A stretch of 64,000 nt of DNA, from contig NZ_QLMG01000019.1 in NCBI RefSeq assembly GCF_003259905.1, positions 1 to 64,000 on the forward strand. The letters are read 5' to 3'. This stretch comes from Salipiger aestuarii. GTDB taxonomy: Bacteria > Pseudomonadota > Alphaproteobacteria > Rhodobacterales > Rhodobacteraceae. The notes below the pieces were generated by a model that was given only the letters and a program-made list of their open reading frames with translations, ran no database searches and was not told where the DNA came from. Shown piece after piece: positions 26,124 through 34,886 of this stretch (the first letter of the stretch is position 1; each line of letters starts with the position of its first letter). The position numbers and the translations under genes were made by a program.

Positions 26124-26516
26124 CTAGACCGTGAGGTCCTGCAGATCCCATACCGCATAAAGCGAGCGTTCGCCCACCCTCGCCATCCGCGCCAGCGTCG
26201 CGGCCAGCCCGACCGGATCGCTGTCGTCGATGCATTGCACCACATCGCCGGAAATGCGGGCGAGCGCGCTCATCCCGATCTGTTCGGCGATTGCCCCCAA
26301 AGCCCGCGTGCATTGACGCATTCCGGCAAAATCCGCCTTTTCGTAAAGGCGGTCTGCCTGACCGAGGCGATAGGCCAGCTCTTCCATGGCGCGGCAAAGG
26401 ACATCTTCGCCCTCTTGCGCGCCAAGCCGTTCATACAGGCCTTCCAGCCTTTCGGGATCCAGCCCGGCCTTCTCGTTCGGCGAAAGCACTGCAACCTGTT
26501 CCACCACCGCGTCCAT
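26124..26516 (-). CDS. Hypothetical helical protein, 130 aa
   Basis: The family is not recognised. From ATG 26516 (MDAVVEQVAVLSPNEKAG, with GAAGGA just upstream on the coding strand) the protein is almost all helix: ERLEGLYERLGAQEGEDVLCRAMEELAYRLGQAD and QCTRALGAIAEQIGMSALARISGDVVQC in pieces. It is acidic, with no signal or membrane segment. Its helix-bundle look recalls histidine-phosphotransfer-like domains, but no phospho-His motif is evident. It is divergent from the carbonic anhydrase gene. Confidence 0.6.
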   Translation of the reverse strand: MDAVVEQVAVLSPNEKAGLDPERLEGLYERLGAQEGEDVLCRAMEELAYRLGQADRLYEKADFAGMRQCTRALGAIAEQIGMSALARISGDVVQCIDDSDPVGLAATLARMARVGERSLYAVWDLQDLTV

Positions 26517-26655
26517 TCCTTCATCGTGCCCCCACCGGTCAGGGAGATACGCCTCCTTAGTTCCCAAAAGGTTAGACCCGATCCATTTCTTGTCTCGAAT
26601 TCCATGTGAATTGCGCGTAATGGCAGGGGTATCATGGTGCGATCAGGAGGATTTG

Positions 26656-27303
26656 ATGCACAGAGCGCGACCTCTTCCGCAGTATCTCGTCCAGCGGTAC
26701 AACGGCTGGAAAGCGACGAGTTATGCGGAGAACCACGCCTGGTTTCGACGCCTTGCGTCCGAAGGCCAGCATCCGCGGGCGATGATTATCTCATGCTGCG
26801 ACAGCCGCGTGCATGTGACATCGCTCTTCGGGGCGGACACTGGCGAGTTCTTTATTCACCGCAATATCGCCAACCTCGTACCGCCCTACGAGCCGGATGG
26901 CGATCATCACGGCACGTCGGCGGCGGTAGAATACGCGGTGACGGCGCTCAAGGTCGCGCATGTGATCGTGATGGGGCATTCCAGCTGTGGCGGCGTTCAG
27001 GGCTGTCTGGACATGTGCGAAGGCCGCGCGCCTCAGCTTGAGGAAAAGACCAGCTTTGTGGGCCGCTGGATGGATATTCTGCGTCCCGGATATGAAAAGG
27101 TGAAGGATCTGCCCCCCGAGCGCATTTCCAAGGCGCTGGAGCAAGAGGCGGTGATGACGTCGATCGGCAATCTGCTGAGCTTTCCCTTTGTCCGTGAGGC
27201 GGTCGACTCCGAGGACATGACCTTGCACGGCGTCTGGCATGAAATCGGCACCGGCAAGCTGGAAGTGTTCGACCCCGCAGTGGACGGGTTCGTCCAGGTC
27301 TAG
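26656..27303 (+). CDS. Beta-class carbonic anhydrase
   Basis: The enzyme interconverts CO2 and bicarbonate. The 215-residue protein has the zinc ligands Cys47 (in CCDSR, 47-51), His108 and Cys111 (GHSSCGG), plus the Asp-Arg dyad Asp49/Arg51. That is a complete beta-class active site. The ATG at 26656 is preceded by AGGAGG at good spacing, and the earlier in-frame ATGs lie over the divergent gene. Its TAG overlaps the stop of the convergent small gene through the shared CTAG. Confidence 0.95.
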   Translation: MHRARPLPQYLVQRYNGWKATSYAENHAWFRRLASEGQHPRAMIISCCDSRVHVTSLFGADTGEFFIHRNIANLVPPYEPDGDHHGTSAAVEYAVTALKVAHVIVMGHSSCGGVQGCLDMCEGRAPQLEEKTSFVGRWMDILRPGYEKVKDLPPERISKALEQEAVMTSIGNLLSFPFVREAVDSEDMTLHGVWHEIGTGKLEVFDPAVDGFVQV

Positions 27304-27602
27304 GCCTGGCAGCGCAGAACCGCTGAGCGCCCGTCGCCGGACATCCGTAGCGGTGGGCGTCCGATCCGTTGCGACAGCGCGCTCAGCGGCGCGCCGATGG
27401 CGGAGCCGGTGCTGATGGCTTCGCCCGAATAGTCGTCGACGATCAGCATCCGCCCGTCGCGAAACCCAAGACGATAACCCTTGCGGTCCAGGTCCCCTGT
27501 CAGGCCGGACCAGTGGGTCGCGCCGTCGATGATCGGGCGCAGCACGATGCGCAGCATGGTGGCGGTTTCGCTGTCGAGCGGACGATGAAGATGGGGGGTC
27601 AT
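27300..27602 (-). CDS. Hypothetical protein, 100 aa
   Basis: The family is not recognised. The protein has a short beta-rich body (MLRIVLRPIIDGATHW, YRLGFRDGRMLIVDDYSGE) and no signal peptide. Its stop overlaps the carbonic anhydrase stop through the shared palindrome CTAG. The frame has native-looking codon use, and the only evidence for it being real is that plus its length. The most likely start is ATG 27602. Confidence 0.5.
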   Translation of the reverse strand: MTPHLHRPLDSETATMLRIVLRPIIDGATHWSGLTGDLDRKGYRLGFRDGRMLIVDDYSGEAISTGSAIGAPLSALSQRIGRPPLRMSGDGRSAVLRCQA

Positions 27603-28192
27603 GGTCGGTTCCCTATTGTTCGGCCAGTGGGCGCAAGACGGCAGCGCTTGTGTGGGTCAGCCTGAGGCGGGCGGGTTACCTGCGTCCTGACGCAGCGGGC
27701 GTTGCGTAAAATTCCGGTCTAACGCCGCGCGGACTGAGCCTGCGCGCGCGGGGACCGGGCTGGGGTGGCGGTCGATGGCAACGGCCCGCAGAAAGGGACA
27801 AGAGAGAGGCGGAGCGTCTTCAGCCGACCGGCCGGCGCTGGGGCCACGCCACGCCCGCGCGGCCCGGGCAGGCCGCGGATCTCAAAGCCCGAGGCGGCGC
27901 AGCATGTGGGTCGGCAGGGGCCGGGGCGTTGGTGCCGGTCGCACAGCAGCAGGCTGCGGGTCGTCAGAGCCAAGAGGCAGCGGCCACGGGCGAGCGAAAG
28001 AAATCGGTTCCCATGTTTGCATACTCCGACAAGATATATGGAAGGCGTCTTCTGATTGGGACACGGTGCCTTTCTGCTTTGCCGGCGCCCCCTGTGTACG
28101 CCGGTATGCATCGTCGCGCCACGGCGCCCGGGAACAGGTGGCATCGCAGAGGGCGCACATTCCTGTCCTTCGGAACAGGGCACATTTGAATG
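27603..28192. other. 590-bp spacer with no recognisable gene
   Basis: Several frames are open on both strands, but all are Arg/Pro/Gly-rich as expected from random high-G+C DNA, and none resembles a known protein. One hairpin stands out: CCTGT-CCTTCGG-ACAGG-like sequence at 28161-28179, a stem capped by a UUCG-type loop. Nothing else could be assigned. Confidence 0.5.
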
Positions 28193-28224
28193 AAAAACGG
28201 CGGTGCCCCGAGGGGGCGCCGCCG
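28193..28224 (-). terminator. Rho-independent terminator of asd
   Basis: Read on the minus strand: a 12-bp stem CGGCGGCGCCCC with GGGGCACCGCCG (one G-U pair), loop CTC, followed by TTTTT. It begins 35 bp after the asd stop. Confidence 0.88.
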
Positions 28225-28258
28225 CGAAATTGCGTCGAACTTTCAAGGCCAGAGCGGA

Positions 28259-29281
28259 TCAGCCCTTTTTCAGCGCCTTCTGGCCCAGAACCTCGGCGAT
28301 CTGCACCGCGTTCAGCGCCGCTCCCTTGCGCAGGTTGTCCGACACGCACCACAGGTTCAGACCGTTGTCGATGGTCGAATCCTGACGGATGCGACTGATG
28401 AAGGTGGCGAAATCGCCGACGCATTCGACGGGGGTGATGTAGCCACCGTCCTCGCGCTTGTCGACGACCATGATGCCGGGAGCCTCGCGCAGGATGTCGC
28501 GGGCTTCGTCTTCGTCAAGAAATTCCTCGAACTCGATGTTGATCGATTCCGCGTGGCCGACAAAGACCGGAACGCGCACACAGGTCGCGGTGACCTTGAT
28601 CTTGGGGTCGACGATCTTTTTGGTTTCGGCCACCATCTTCCATTCTTCCTTGGTCGAGCCGTCGTCGAGGAAGACGTCGATGTGGGGAATCACGTTGAAG
28701 GCGATCTGCTTGGGATATTTCTTGGGCGGAACCTCGGTCACCGGGTTGTAGATCGACTTGGTCTGGTCCCAGAGCTCGTCCATGCCTTCCTTGCCCGAGC
28801 CGGACACCGACTGGTAGGTCGACACCACGACACGCTTGATCGTCGCGCGGTCGTGCAGCGGCTTGAGCGCGACAACCATCTGGGCGGTCGAACAGTTGGG
28901 ATTCGCGATGATGTTCTTTTTCGTATAGCCCATCACGGCGTCGGCGTTGACTTCGGGCACCACCAGCGGCACGTCCGGATCGTAGCGATAGAGAGACGAA
29001 TTGTCGATCACCACGCAGCCCGTCCTGGCGGCCTTGGGGGCGTATTCCTTCGTGGCTTCGGACCCGACGGCGAACAGGGCGATGTCCCAGCCGGTGAAAT
29101 CGAACGCGGCAAGATCCTTGGTCTTGAGCGTCTTGTCTCCGAAGCTGACCTCGGTGCCCAGCGAACGGCGCGAGGCAAGCGCGGCCAGTTCGTCCACCGG
29201 GAACTCGCGCTCGGCAAGGATGTTCAGCATTTCGCGGCCCACGTTGCCCGTGGCGCCCACGACGACGACCTTATAGCCCAT
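28259..29281 (-). CDS. asd: Aspartate-semialdehyde dehydrogenase
   Basis: Asd reduces aspartyl phosphate to aspartate semialdehyde, the branch point to lysine/diaminopimelate, threonine and methionine. The 340-residue protein has the NADP-binding GATGNVGREML (9-19) and the catalytic Cys130 in NPNCSTAQMV, with SVSGSGKEGMDEL and the C-terminal DNLRKGAALNAVQI helix. The start MGYKVVV at 29281 follows GGAG by 9 bp. It is monocistronic, with its own terminator. Confidence 0.97.
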   Translation of the reverse strand: MGYKVVVVGATGNVGREMLNILAEREFPVDELAALASRRSLGTEVSFGDKTLKTKDLAAFDFTGWDIALFAVGSEATKEYAPKAARTGCVVIDNSSLYRYDPDVPLVVPEVNADAVMGYTKKNIIANPNCSTAQMVVALKPLHDRATIKRVVVSTYQSVSGSGKEGMDELWDQTKSIYNPVTEVPPKKYPKQIAFNVIPHIDVFLDDGSTKEEWKMVAETKKIVDPKIKVTATCVRVPVFVGHAESINIEFEEFLDEDEARDILREAPGIMVVDKREDGGYITPVECVGDFATFISRIRQDSTIDNGLNLWCVSDNLRKGAALNAVQIAEVLGQKALKKG

Positions 29282-29701
29282 CGGGGTCTCCTTCACACGT
29301 CACACCCCGGTGCCCCATGGCGCCAAGGCGGCTTGGCGCGGGTCATACCTCATGCCATGGGGCGGTGAAAGGGGTCTGTGGACGCAGCCCGGCGCCGCGA
29401 ATCTGTCGGGCGCATGGCTGGCGCCTCGCGATCCGGCATTCGCCCAATAATCGCGCAAACCGGCAGCAGAGTGCCGCGAAAAGGAGGGGTTTCGGGCCAA
29501 CGTCGCGTGTTTCGGTGAAATTCCGCCCATCTGTGCAAGTGCAGCAATTCCTTACTTGTCCATGTAATGGGCAATCGCGTACAGGAATGTTAGTTTTGAT
29601 TACTGGTTAGGCATCGCCCGTCGCAGAACGCTGGACGACCGGGCGCACGCCATATTCGACCATGCTTTTGACTAAACCACGCAAGTGGAAGGAAGGCCGG
29701 A
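29282..29701. other. 420-bp intergenic region upstream of the dehydratase and asd genes
   Basis: The DNA between the divergent starts of asd and the polysaccharide dehydratase turns noticeably A/T-richer toward 29540-29690 (for example TTAGTTTTGATTACTGGTTAG), where promoters for the + strand gene would be expected. No clean -35/-10 pair or operator could be assigned. A Shine-Dalgarno-like GGAAGGAAGG precedes the ATG at 29702. Confidence 0.5.
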
Positions 29702-31579
29702 ATGCTCTATTGGCTCGTTACATCTCTGACACGAGCGCAGAAACAGGTCCTCTTTCTGCTGACTGACATGGCGATGGTGGGGGTCGCGCTTGTCTCCGCC
29801 CTCGCGTTGAACGCCGCCGTCAATCCGGACCTGCCTGGCCTTTGGCAGCTTGTTCCGCTGATCGCCGCCACCACGCTGGTCGGTGCCGCGGCAAGCTGGT
29901 ACTTCGGGCTGCCGAAATTCACCCTGAACGCCTATGACACGCGCGGCATCACCCGCACCGCGGGCTTTGCCGCCGTCTGCGCCATCGCGGCGGTGGCGCT
30001 GAACAGGGTCCTGTCGCCCGCGCTTGCGCTGCCGCTGTTCTTCAATTTCGCGCTGATCCTGGTGGTTCTGGGCACAAGCTGGCGTCTTATTGCGCGCTAC
30101 CTCACGCTGGAGATCTACCGTCGCGGCCTGAACCGCATGCGGGTGCTGATCTATGGCGCGGGGCAAACCGGCCAGCAACTTGCCGTGGCGCTGAGTCATG
30201 ACAACAAGATCGACCCGATCTGTTTTGTCGATGACAATCCGACGCTGCAAAGCCAGGTCGTGGCGGGGCTTCGGGTGCATGCGCCCTCGGCCATCCCCGA
30301 GATCATCCAGCGCCGGTCCATCGACCGCGTCGTGCTGGCCATGCCGTCGATCAGCCAGCCTCAGATCGCGCGCATCGCCCACAAGCTGCGCACCATCGGC
30401 TGCGAGGTGCACGCGCTGCCGTCGTTCGCCGAGCTGGTCGGCGAGCGCGAGCTGCGTAAAAGCGTCACGCCGGTGTCGCTGAACGATCTGCTTGGCCGCA
30501 ACCGGCTTGAATCCGAACTGCCGGGCGTCAGCCATGCCTATTCGGGGCGGCGCATCATGGTGACCGGCGCGGGTGGGTCCATCGGGTCCGAACTGTGCCG
30601 CCAGCTGATCGCCTGCAAGCCGGAATGCGTGGTGCTGGTCGATCATTCCGAACTTGGGCTGTACAGCATCGAAAAGGAACTTCGGGAACTTGAGGCGGGC
30701 ATGTCCATCGTGCCGATCCTCGGGTCGGTGCTGGACGCCACGCTGATGGCGCGCATCATGCGCGATCACCGGATCGAGGCCGTGCTGCACGCCGCCGCCT
30801 ACAAGCACCTTCCGCTGGTCGAATGCAATGTGCTGTCGGGGATGAACAACAACGTCATCGGCACCAAGGTGCTGGCGGATGTCGCGCGTGAGGCCGGCGT
30901 CGAACGCTTTATCCTGGTGTCGTCGGACAAGGCGGTGCGCCCGACCAATGTCATGGGCGCGTCGAAACGCCTGGCCGAACTGGTGGTGCAGGATCTTGCC
31001 ACGCGCAGCACCGGCACGCGGTTTTCCATGGTGCGCTTTGGCAACGTGCTTGGCTCGTCGGGATCCGTCATCCCGCTGTTCGAGGAACAGATCGCCCGTG
31101 GAGGCCCGGTCACGCTGACCGATCCCAAGGTTACGCGCTATTTCATGACCATCTCCGAAGCGGCGCGGCTGGTACTGCTGGCGGGGTCGTTCGCACGCGG
31201 CGGCGATGTCTTCGTGCTCGACATGGGCGAGCCGGTGCCGATCAAGAAGCTGGCCCGCCAGATGATCGAAGGCGCGGGCTACACCGTGCGCGACGACAAG
31301 ACCCCCGATGGCGACATCGAAATCGAGGTCACCGGCCTGCGTAAGGGCGAAAAGCTGCACGAGGAGCTGCTGATCTCGCAGGATATGCTGACCACGCCGC
31401 ACCACAAGATCCTGCGCGCGCAAGAAGGCTTTCTGTCCGAATTCGAAATCGCGACCGCTCTCAAGGATCTGCGCACCGCCATCGCCGGGCTGGACGAAAC
31501 GCAGGCCCGCGACGTCATCGCGCGCTGGGTCGAACATGGCGAAGACGCATCCGCTACCGGCGAGGTCCAGCGCGGCTGA
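29702..31579 (+). CDS. WbpM/CapD-type nucleoside-diphosphate-sugar 4,6-dehydratase, membrane bound
   Basis: The 625-residue protein has four N-terminal membrane helices (~15-125), a first Rossmann motif (LIYGAGQTGQQLA) and a second NAD-binding domain starting VTGAGGSIGSELCRQ. The active-site region SSDKAVRPTNVMGASKR carries Met where short-chain enzymes have Tyr, and Lys four residues later, the pattern of the long WbpM/FlaA1 subgroup. Such enzymes make UDP-4-keto-6-deoxy sugars for O-antigen or capsule. No other polysaccharide genes adjoin, so the pathway is unspecified. Confidence 0.92.
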   Translation: MLYWLVTSLTRAQKQVLFLLTDMAMVGVALVSALALNAAVNPDLPGLWQLVPLIAATTLVGAAASWYFGLPKFTLNAYDTRGITRTAGFAAVCAIAAVALNRVLSPALALPLFFNFALILVVLGTSWRLIARYLTLEIYRRGLNRMRVLIYGAGQTGQQLAVALSHDNKIDPICFVDDNPTLQSQVVAGLRVHAPSAIPEIIQRRSIDRVVLAMPSISQPQIARIAHKLRTIGCEVHALPSFAELVGERELRKSVTPVSLNDLLGRNRLESELPGVSHAYSGRRIMVTGAGGSIGSELCRQLIACKPECVVLVDHSELGLYSIEKELRELEAGMSIVPILGSVLDATLMARIMRDHRIEAVLHAAAYKHLPLVECNVLSGMNNNVIGTKVLADVAREAGVERFILVSSDKAVRPTNVMGASKRLAELVVQDLATRSTGTRFSMVRFGNVLGSSGSVIPLFEEQIARGGPVTLTDPKVTRYFMTISEAARLVLLAGSFARGGDVFVLDMGEPVPIKKLARQMIEGAGYTVRDDKTPDGDIEIEVTGLRKGEKLHEELLISQDMLTTPHHKILRAQEGFLSEFEIATALKDLRTAIAGLDETQARDVIARWVEHGEDASATGEVQRG

Positions 31580-31672
31580 CGCCGTCGCCCGTTTGGCGCG
31601 GGCGATCTTCTGTCGTCATTCGGCACGGTCGCCGCGATTGCTGCCCGGCGGCCCGCAGACTAAGCGTCGGGT

Positions 31673-32515
31673 TTACCGGCCGGGAATGTCGCTGCGGGCG
31701 GGCGCGGGGCCCCATTCTTCGATGACCGCGGTCGCCTCGTCGGCGGTTTCGACGAAGCGGAACAGGTCTAGGTCCTCGGGGCTGATGGTGCCCGCCTCCT
31801 CAAGCGCCCCCCAGTTGATGATCTTTTCCCAGAAGGCACGCCCGAACAACAGGAACGGCACGCGGTTCATGCGACCGGTCTGGATCAGGGTCAGGGCCTC
31901 GAACATCTCGTCAAGCGTGCCGAACCCGCCCGGAAAGACACAGATCGCGCGGGCGCGCATCAGGAAATGCATCTTGCGGATCGCGAAATAGTGGAAGTTG
32001 AAACATAGGTCCGGCGTCACATATTCGTTCGGGGCCTGTTCGTGCGGCAGCACGATGTTCAGGCCGATGGACACGCCGCCGGCCTGCATCGCGCCAAGGT
32101 TGCCCGCCTCCATCACGCCCGGCCCGCCGCCCGTCGCGACAATGTATTCGCGGTTGCCCGTCGCGATGGATTTCGCGGTCATCTTCTGGGCGAAAAGCCG
32201 TGCCTCTTCGTAGAAATGCGACAGGTCGCCCAGTGTTCGGGTGCGGGCCGAATCCTTTTCGGCGGGCGAGGGGATGCGCGCGCCGCCGAACAGCACGATG
32301 GTCGATTCCACCTGATGTTCGTCCAGCACCATCTGCGGTTTCAGCAGTTCAAGCTGAAGACGCACGGGGCGCAGTTCATCCCGGCACAGAAACGATTCGT
32401 CGGCAAAGGCCAGCCGGTAGGACGGCGCGCGGGTTTGCGGCGTGTCGGGGATCTGTTCGGCGGTCTTGCGGTCGCGACCGGCGTCGCGGAAAATCGAGTG
32501 GCGTTCGTCGTTCAT
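31673..32515 (-). CDS. TIGR00730/LOG family Rossmann-fold protein
   Basis: The 280-residue protein has the LONELY GUY-type motifs GGGPGVMEAGNLGA and PGGFGTLDEMFE, which in characterised members form a nucleoside-5'-monophosphate phosphoribohydrolase (cytokinin-activating) site. The N-terminal ~90 residues are an extension beyond the LOG core, as in the larger bacterial group. The start MNDERHS at 32515 is chosen because the frame upstream is antisense to cobalamin genes and has no protein-like character. It is a stand-alone gene, convergent with the dehydratase gene. Confidence 0.88.
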   Translation of the reverse strand: MNDERHSIFRDAGRDRKTAEQIPDTPQTRAPSYRLAFADESFLCRDELRPVRLQLELLKPQMVLDEHQVESTIVLFGGARIPSPAEKDSARTRTLGDLSHFYEEARLFAQKMTAKSIATGNREYIVATGGGPGVMEAGNLGAMQAGGVSIGLNIVLPHEQAPNEYVTPDLCFNFHYFAIRKMHFLMRARAICVFPGGFGTLDEMFEALTLIQTGRMNRVPFLLFGRAFWEKIINWGALEEAGTISPEDLDLFRFVETADEATAVIEEWGPAPARSDIPGR

Positions 32516-32595
32516 GCGAGAGGCGTCCTTCGTGCTGTCCCTGACATTGGTAAACGCATCGCGTGCGTCACGCCAGCGAGCAAAGACGAATGCCG

Positions 32596-33339
32596 TTACA
32601 TCGTCGCGGAAAGCGCCACCCAGCCGGCGGTTTCCGCGCACAGCTGCACCGCGCCCAGCACGTCGCCGGTCTGGCCGCCAAGCGTGGTTCTGGCCCGGCG
32701 GGCCAGCAGCGTGGCCGTTGCGGCCATGACGACCAGCGCGACCCAGCCCGGCGGCCCCAGCACCAGCGCCAGCCCCGCACATGGAATCGCGCCCGGCACC
32801 CATGCGGTGGTGTTGCCGCGGGCCGCCTGGCCCAGCCCGTCGCTGCGCGCCGGGGGCACCAGCGCCAGCACCAGCACCATCGCCAGGCGGCTGGCCATTG
32901 CCGCCAGCGCCATCGCCGCCAATCCGTACCCATCCGCCGGCAGGGCCGCCAGCGCGGCCGCGCCAAGCCCGCAGGCCAGCACCAGTGCGAGCACGCCAAA
33001 GCTGCCGACCCGGCTGTCGCGCATGATGTCCAGCCGGTGGGCGCGGTCGCGGCCTCCGGCGGCGTCGGCCATGTCGGCGAATCCGTCGTGATGCAATCCG
33101 CCCGTCGTCAGCGCCATCATCGCCACCGCGGCGACCCCCGCAACGTGTGGGGCCAGCCCCAGCGCCTGCGCCCCGGCCAGCACGGCCCAGCCGATCACCG
33201 CGACGGGAACCCCCGCAAGGGCAAAGGCCCAGCGGGCGGCATCCAGCCCCGGCACATCGCCATCGAACCGCCCGGCGGGCAGGCGGGTCAGCAGCATCAG
33301 GGCGACGCGCGCCTCGCGAATGCGCGCAGGCACGGTCAT
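32596..33339 (-). CDS. cobS: Adenosylcobinamide-GDP ribazoletransferase (cobalamin synthase)
   Basis: CobS joins adenosylcobinamide-GDP with alpha-ribazole (phosphate) at the membrane, the last step of cobalamin assembly. The 247-residue protein is very hydrophobic, with 6-7 helices. It carries the metal-binding signature GLHHDGFADMADAAGGRDRAHRL (in part), DSRVGSFGVLAL and ASRLAMV. It overlaps cobT by 4 bp and is the last gene of a cobU-cobT-cobS unit. Confidence 0.95.
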   Translation of the reverse strand: MTVPARIREARVALMLLTRLPAGRFDGDVPGLDAARWAFALAGVPVAVIGWAVLAGAQALGLAPHVAGVAAVAMMALTTGGLHHDGFADMADAAGGRDRAHRLDIMRDSRVGSFGVLALVLACGLGAAALAALPADGYGLAAMALAAMASRLAMVLVLALVPPARSDGLGQAARGNTTAWVPGAIPCAGLALVLGPPGWVALVVMAATATLLARRARTTLGGQTGDVLGAVQLCAETAGWVALSATM

Positions 33340-34340
33340 GCGTCAGACACTCCAGCCTCGGCAAAGGTGGCCATGCCGCGGTGGCAGGCCAGCGCGCCGC
33401 GCAGCACGCCCAGCGCCAGCGCGGCCCCCGTTCCTTCGCCAAGCGCCATGCCAAGATCCAGCAGCGGGCGCTTGCCCATCGCCGCGCACAGGCCGTTGTG
33501 GCCCGGTTCGGCGCTGGCATGGCCGATCAGGCAATGATCCAGCAGCGCCGGGTTCGCCGCCCAGAGCGGCGCGACCGAGGCGGTGCAGATGAACCCGTCC
33601 AGTAGCACCGGGATGCGCGCCAGGCGGGCGGCGATGACGGCGCCGCAGATCGCGGCCTGTTCACGCCCGCCAAGGGCTGCCAGCTTTCCCATCGGGGTGC
33701 GCGCCGCGTGCAGCGCCACACCCCGCGCGACGACCTCGGCCTTGTGGGCGCGCGCCGTGGCGTCCGATCCGGTGCCGCGCCCGACCCACAGCTGTGCGTC
33801 CCCGCCAAGGATGGCATGTGCGAGCGCCGCCGCGACGGTGGAATTGCCGATGCCCATCTCGCCCAGGATCAACGCGTCGGCCTGCTGAACGGCGGTCGCA
33901 CCGCGTTGCAACGCCTCCAGCGTTTCGGCATCGTCCATCGCCGCGCGGCTGGTGAAATCCGCTGTCGGGCGGTCCAGGTCCAGCGCAACCACGGTCAGGT
34001 CCGCGCCGTTCAGCCGGCACAACTGGTTGATCGCGGCGCCGCCTGTTTCGAAATTGGCGACCATCTGGGCGGTGACCTCTTGCGGAAACGGGTTTATGCC
34101 TTGCGCACACACGCCGTGATTGCCTGCGAACACAAGCGCCTGAACCTTGTCCAGCGCCGGCATGGCGTGCCCCTGCCACCCCGCAAGAAATTCGGCCAGG
34201 TCTTCAAGCCGCCCCAACGAGCCGGGCGGCTTGGTCAGGGTGCCCTGCCGCGCGCGCGCCATTTGGGCGGCGCCCGCGTCCTGCGCGGGCAGGGCGAGTG
34301 TCGCAATTTCGTCGATATGCGTGATCGGCAGCATGGTCAT
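33336..34340 (-). CDS. cobT: Nicotinate-nucleotide-dimethylbenzimidazole phosphoribosyltransferase
   Basis: CobT activates the lower ligand of cobalamin by forming alpha-ribazole phosphate. The 334-residue protein has LTKPPGSLGRLEDLAEFLAG near the N-terminus, FAGNHGVCAQGINPFPQEVTAQMV, GEMGIGNSTVAAAL and the C-terminal ALGEGTGAALA, which holds the catalytic Glu. MTMLPITH at 34340 is chosen as the start because it overlaps the cobU stop by 4 bp. The upstream part of the frame is shadow sequence. Confidence 0.95.
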   Translation of the reverse strand: MTMLPITHIDEIATLALPAQDAGAAQMARARQGTLTKPPGSLGRLEDLAEFLAGWQGHAMPALDKVQALVFAGNHGVCAQGINPFPQEVTAQMVANFETGGAAINQLCRLNGADLTVVALDLDRPTADFTSRAAMDDAETLEALQRGATAVQQADALILGEMGIGNSTVAAALAHAILGGDAQLWVGRGTGSDATARAHKAEVVARGVALHAARTPMGKLAALGGREQAAICGAVIAARLARIPVLLDGFICTASVAPLWAANPALLDHCLIGHASAEPGHNGLCAAMGKRPLLDLGMALGEGTGAALALGVLRGALACHRGMATFAEAGVSDA

Positions 34341-34843
34341 TTCACCTTGATCGGATGGCCCGCGACGCAAAGCCAAAGCTCGTCGCAGCTGCGGGAGATG
34401 GACTGGTTCACAAGCCCCGCCGCGTCGCGAAAGGCGCGGGCAAGGGCGTTTTCGGGTACAATCCCGGCGCCGACCTCGTTGGTCACGAACACCACCGGCG
34501 CGCTTTGCCGGGGAATCAGCGCACACAGCTCGGCGCAGGCGCCGTCCCAGTCGGCGCCCGACAGCATGAGATTACTCAGCCACAGGGTCAGGCAATCGAC
34601 AAGGCGCGGGGCGTCGCCATCGGTGTCGCGCAGCGTCCGGGCAAGCTGCAACGGTTCGGCCACGGTGCGCCATTCCGGCCCGCGCCGCGCCTGGTGACGC
34701 GCGATGCGGTCGGCCATTTCGGCGTCATGCGCCTGCGCCGTGGCGATGTAGATGGCGCGGCGCCCAAGGCCCAGCGTCATATCTTCGGCGAGGCGGCTCT
34801 TGCCAGAGCGCACGCCCCCGGTGATCAGGATCGACTTTCCCAT
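34337..34843 (-). CDS. cobU: Bifunctional adenosylcobinamide kinase / guanylyltransferase
   Basis: The enzyme phosphorylates adenosylcobinamide and transfers GMP to it (called CobP in aerobic organisms). The 168-residue protein starts MGKSILITGGVRSGKS with the P-loop at 9-16, followed by YIATAQAHDAEMADRIARH, where the guanylylated His lies, and VFVTNEVGAGIVPENALAR. The start at 34843 puts the P-loop at its usual distance from the N-terminus. It is the first gene of the cobU-cobT-cobS unit. The divergent cobC-like gene begins only 43 bp away. Confidence 0.95.
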   Translation of the reverse strand: MGKSILITGGVRSGKSRLAEDMTLGLGRRAIYIATAQAHDAEMADRIARHQARRGPEWRTVAEPLQLARTLRDTDGDAPRLVDCLTLWLSNLMLSGADWDGACAELCALIPRQSAPVVFVTNEVGAGIVPENALARAFRDAAGLVNQSISRSCDELWLCVAGHPIKVK

Positions 34844-34886
34844 GGCGCCGTGACAAATCAGGTTCCGCGCGATTTGGAAAGCCTGG

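Noticed and set aside
29672-31537. A 621-codon minus-strand frame antisense to the WbpM-type dehydratase
   Set aside because: It is His/Gln/Arg-rich throughout and fully explained as the shadow of the real gene, which has intact NAD-binding motifs.
31673-33520. A 615-codon minus-strand frame joining the LOG gene with upstream sequence
   Set aside because: The upstream half runs over cobS and cobT in another frame and has no protein-like features. The LOG protein starts at 32515.
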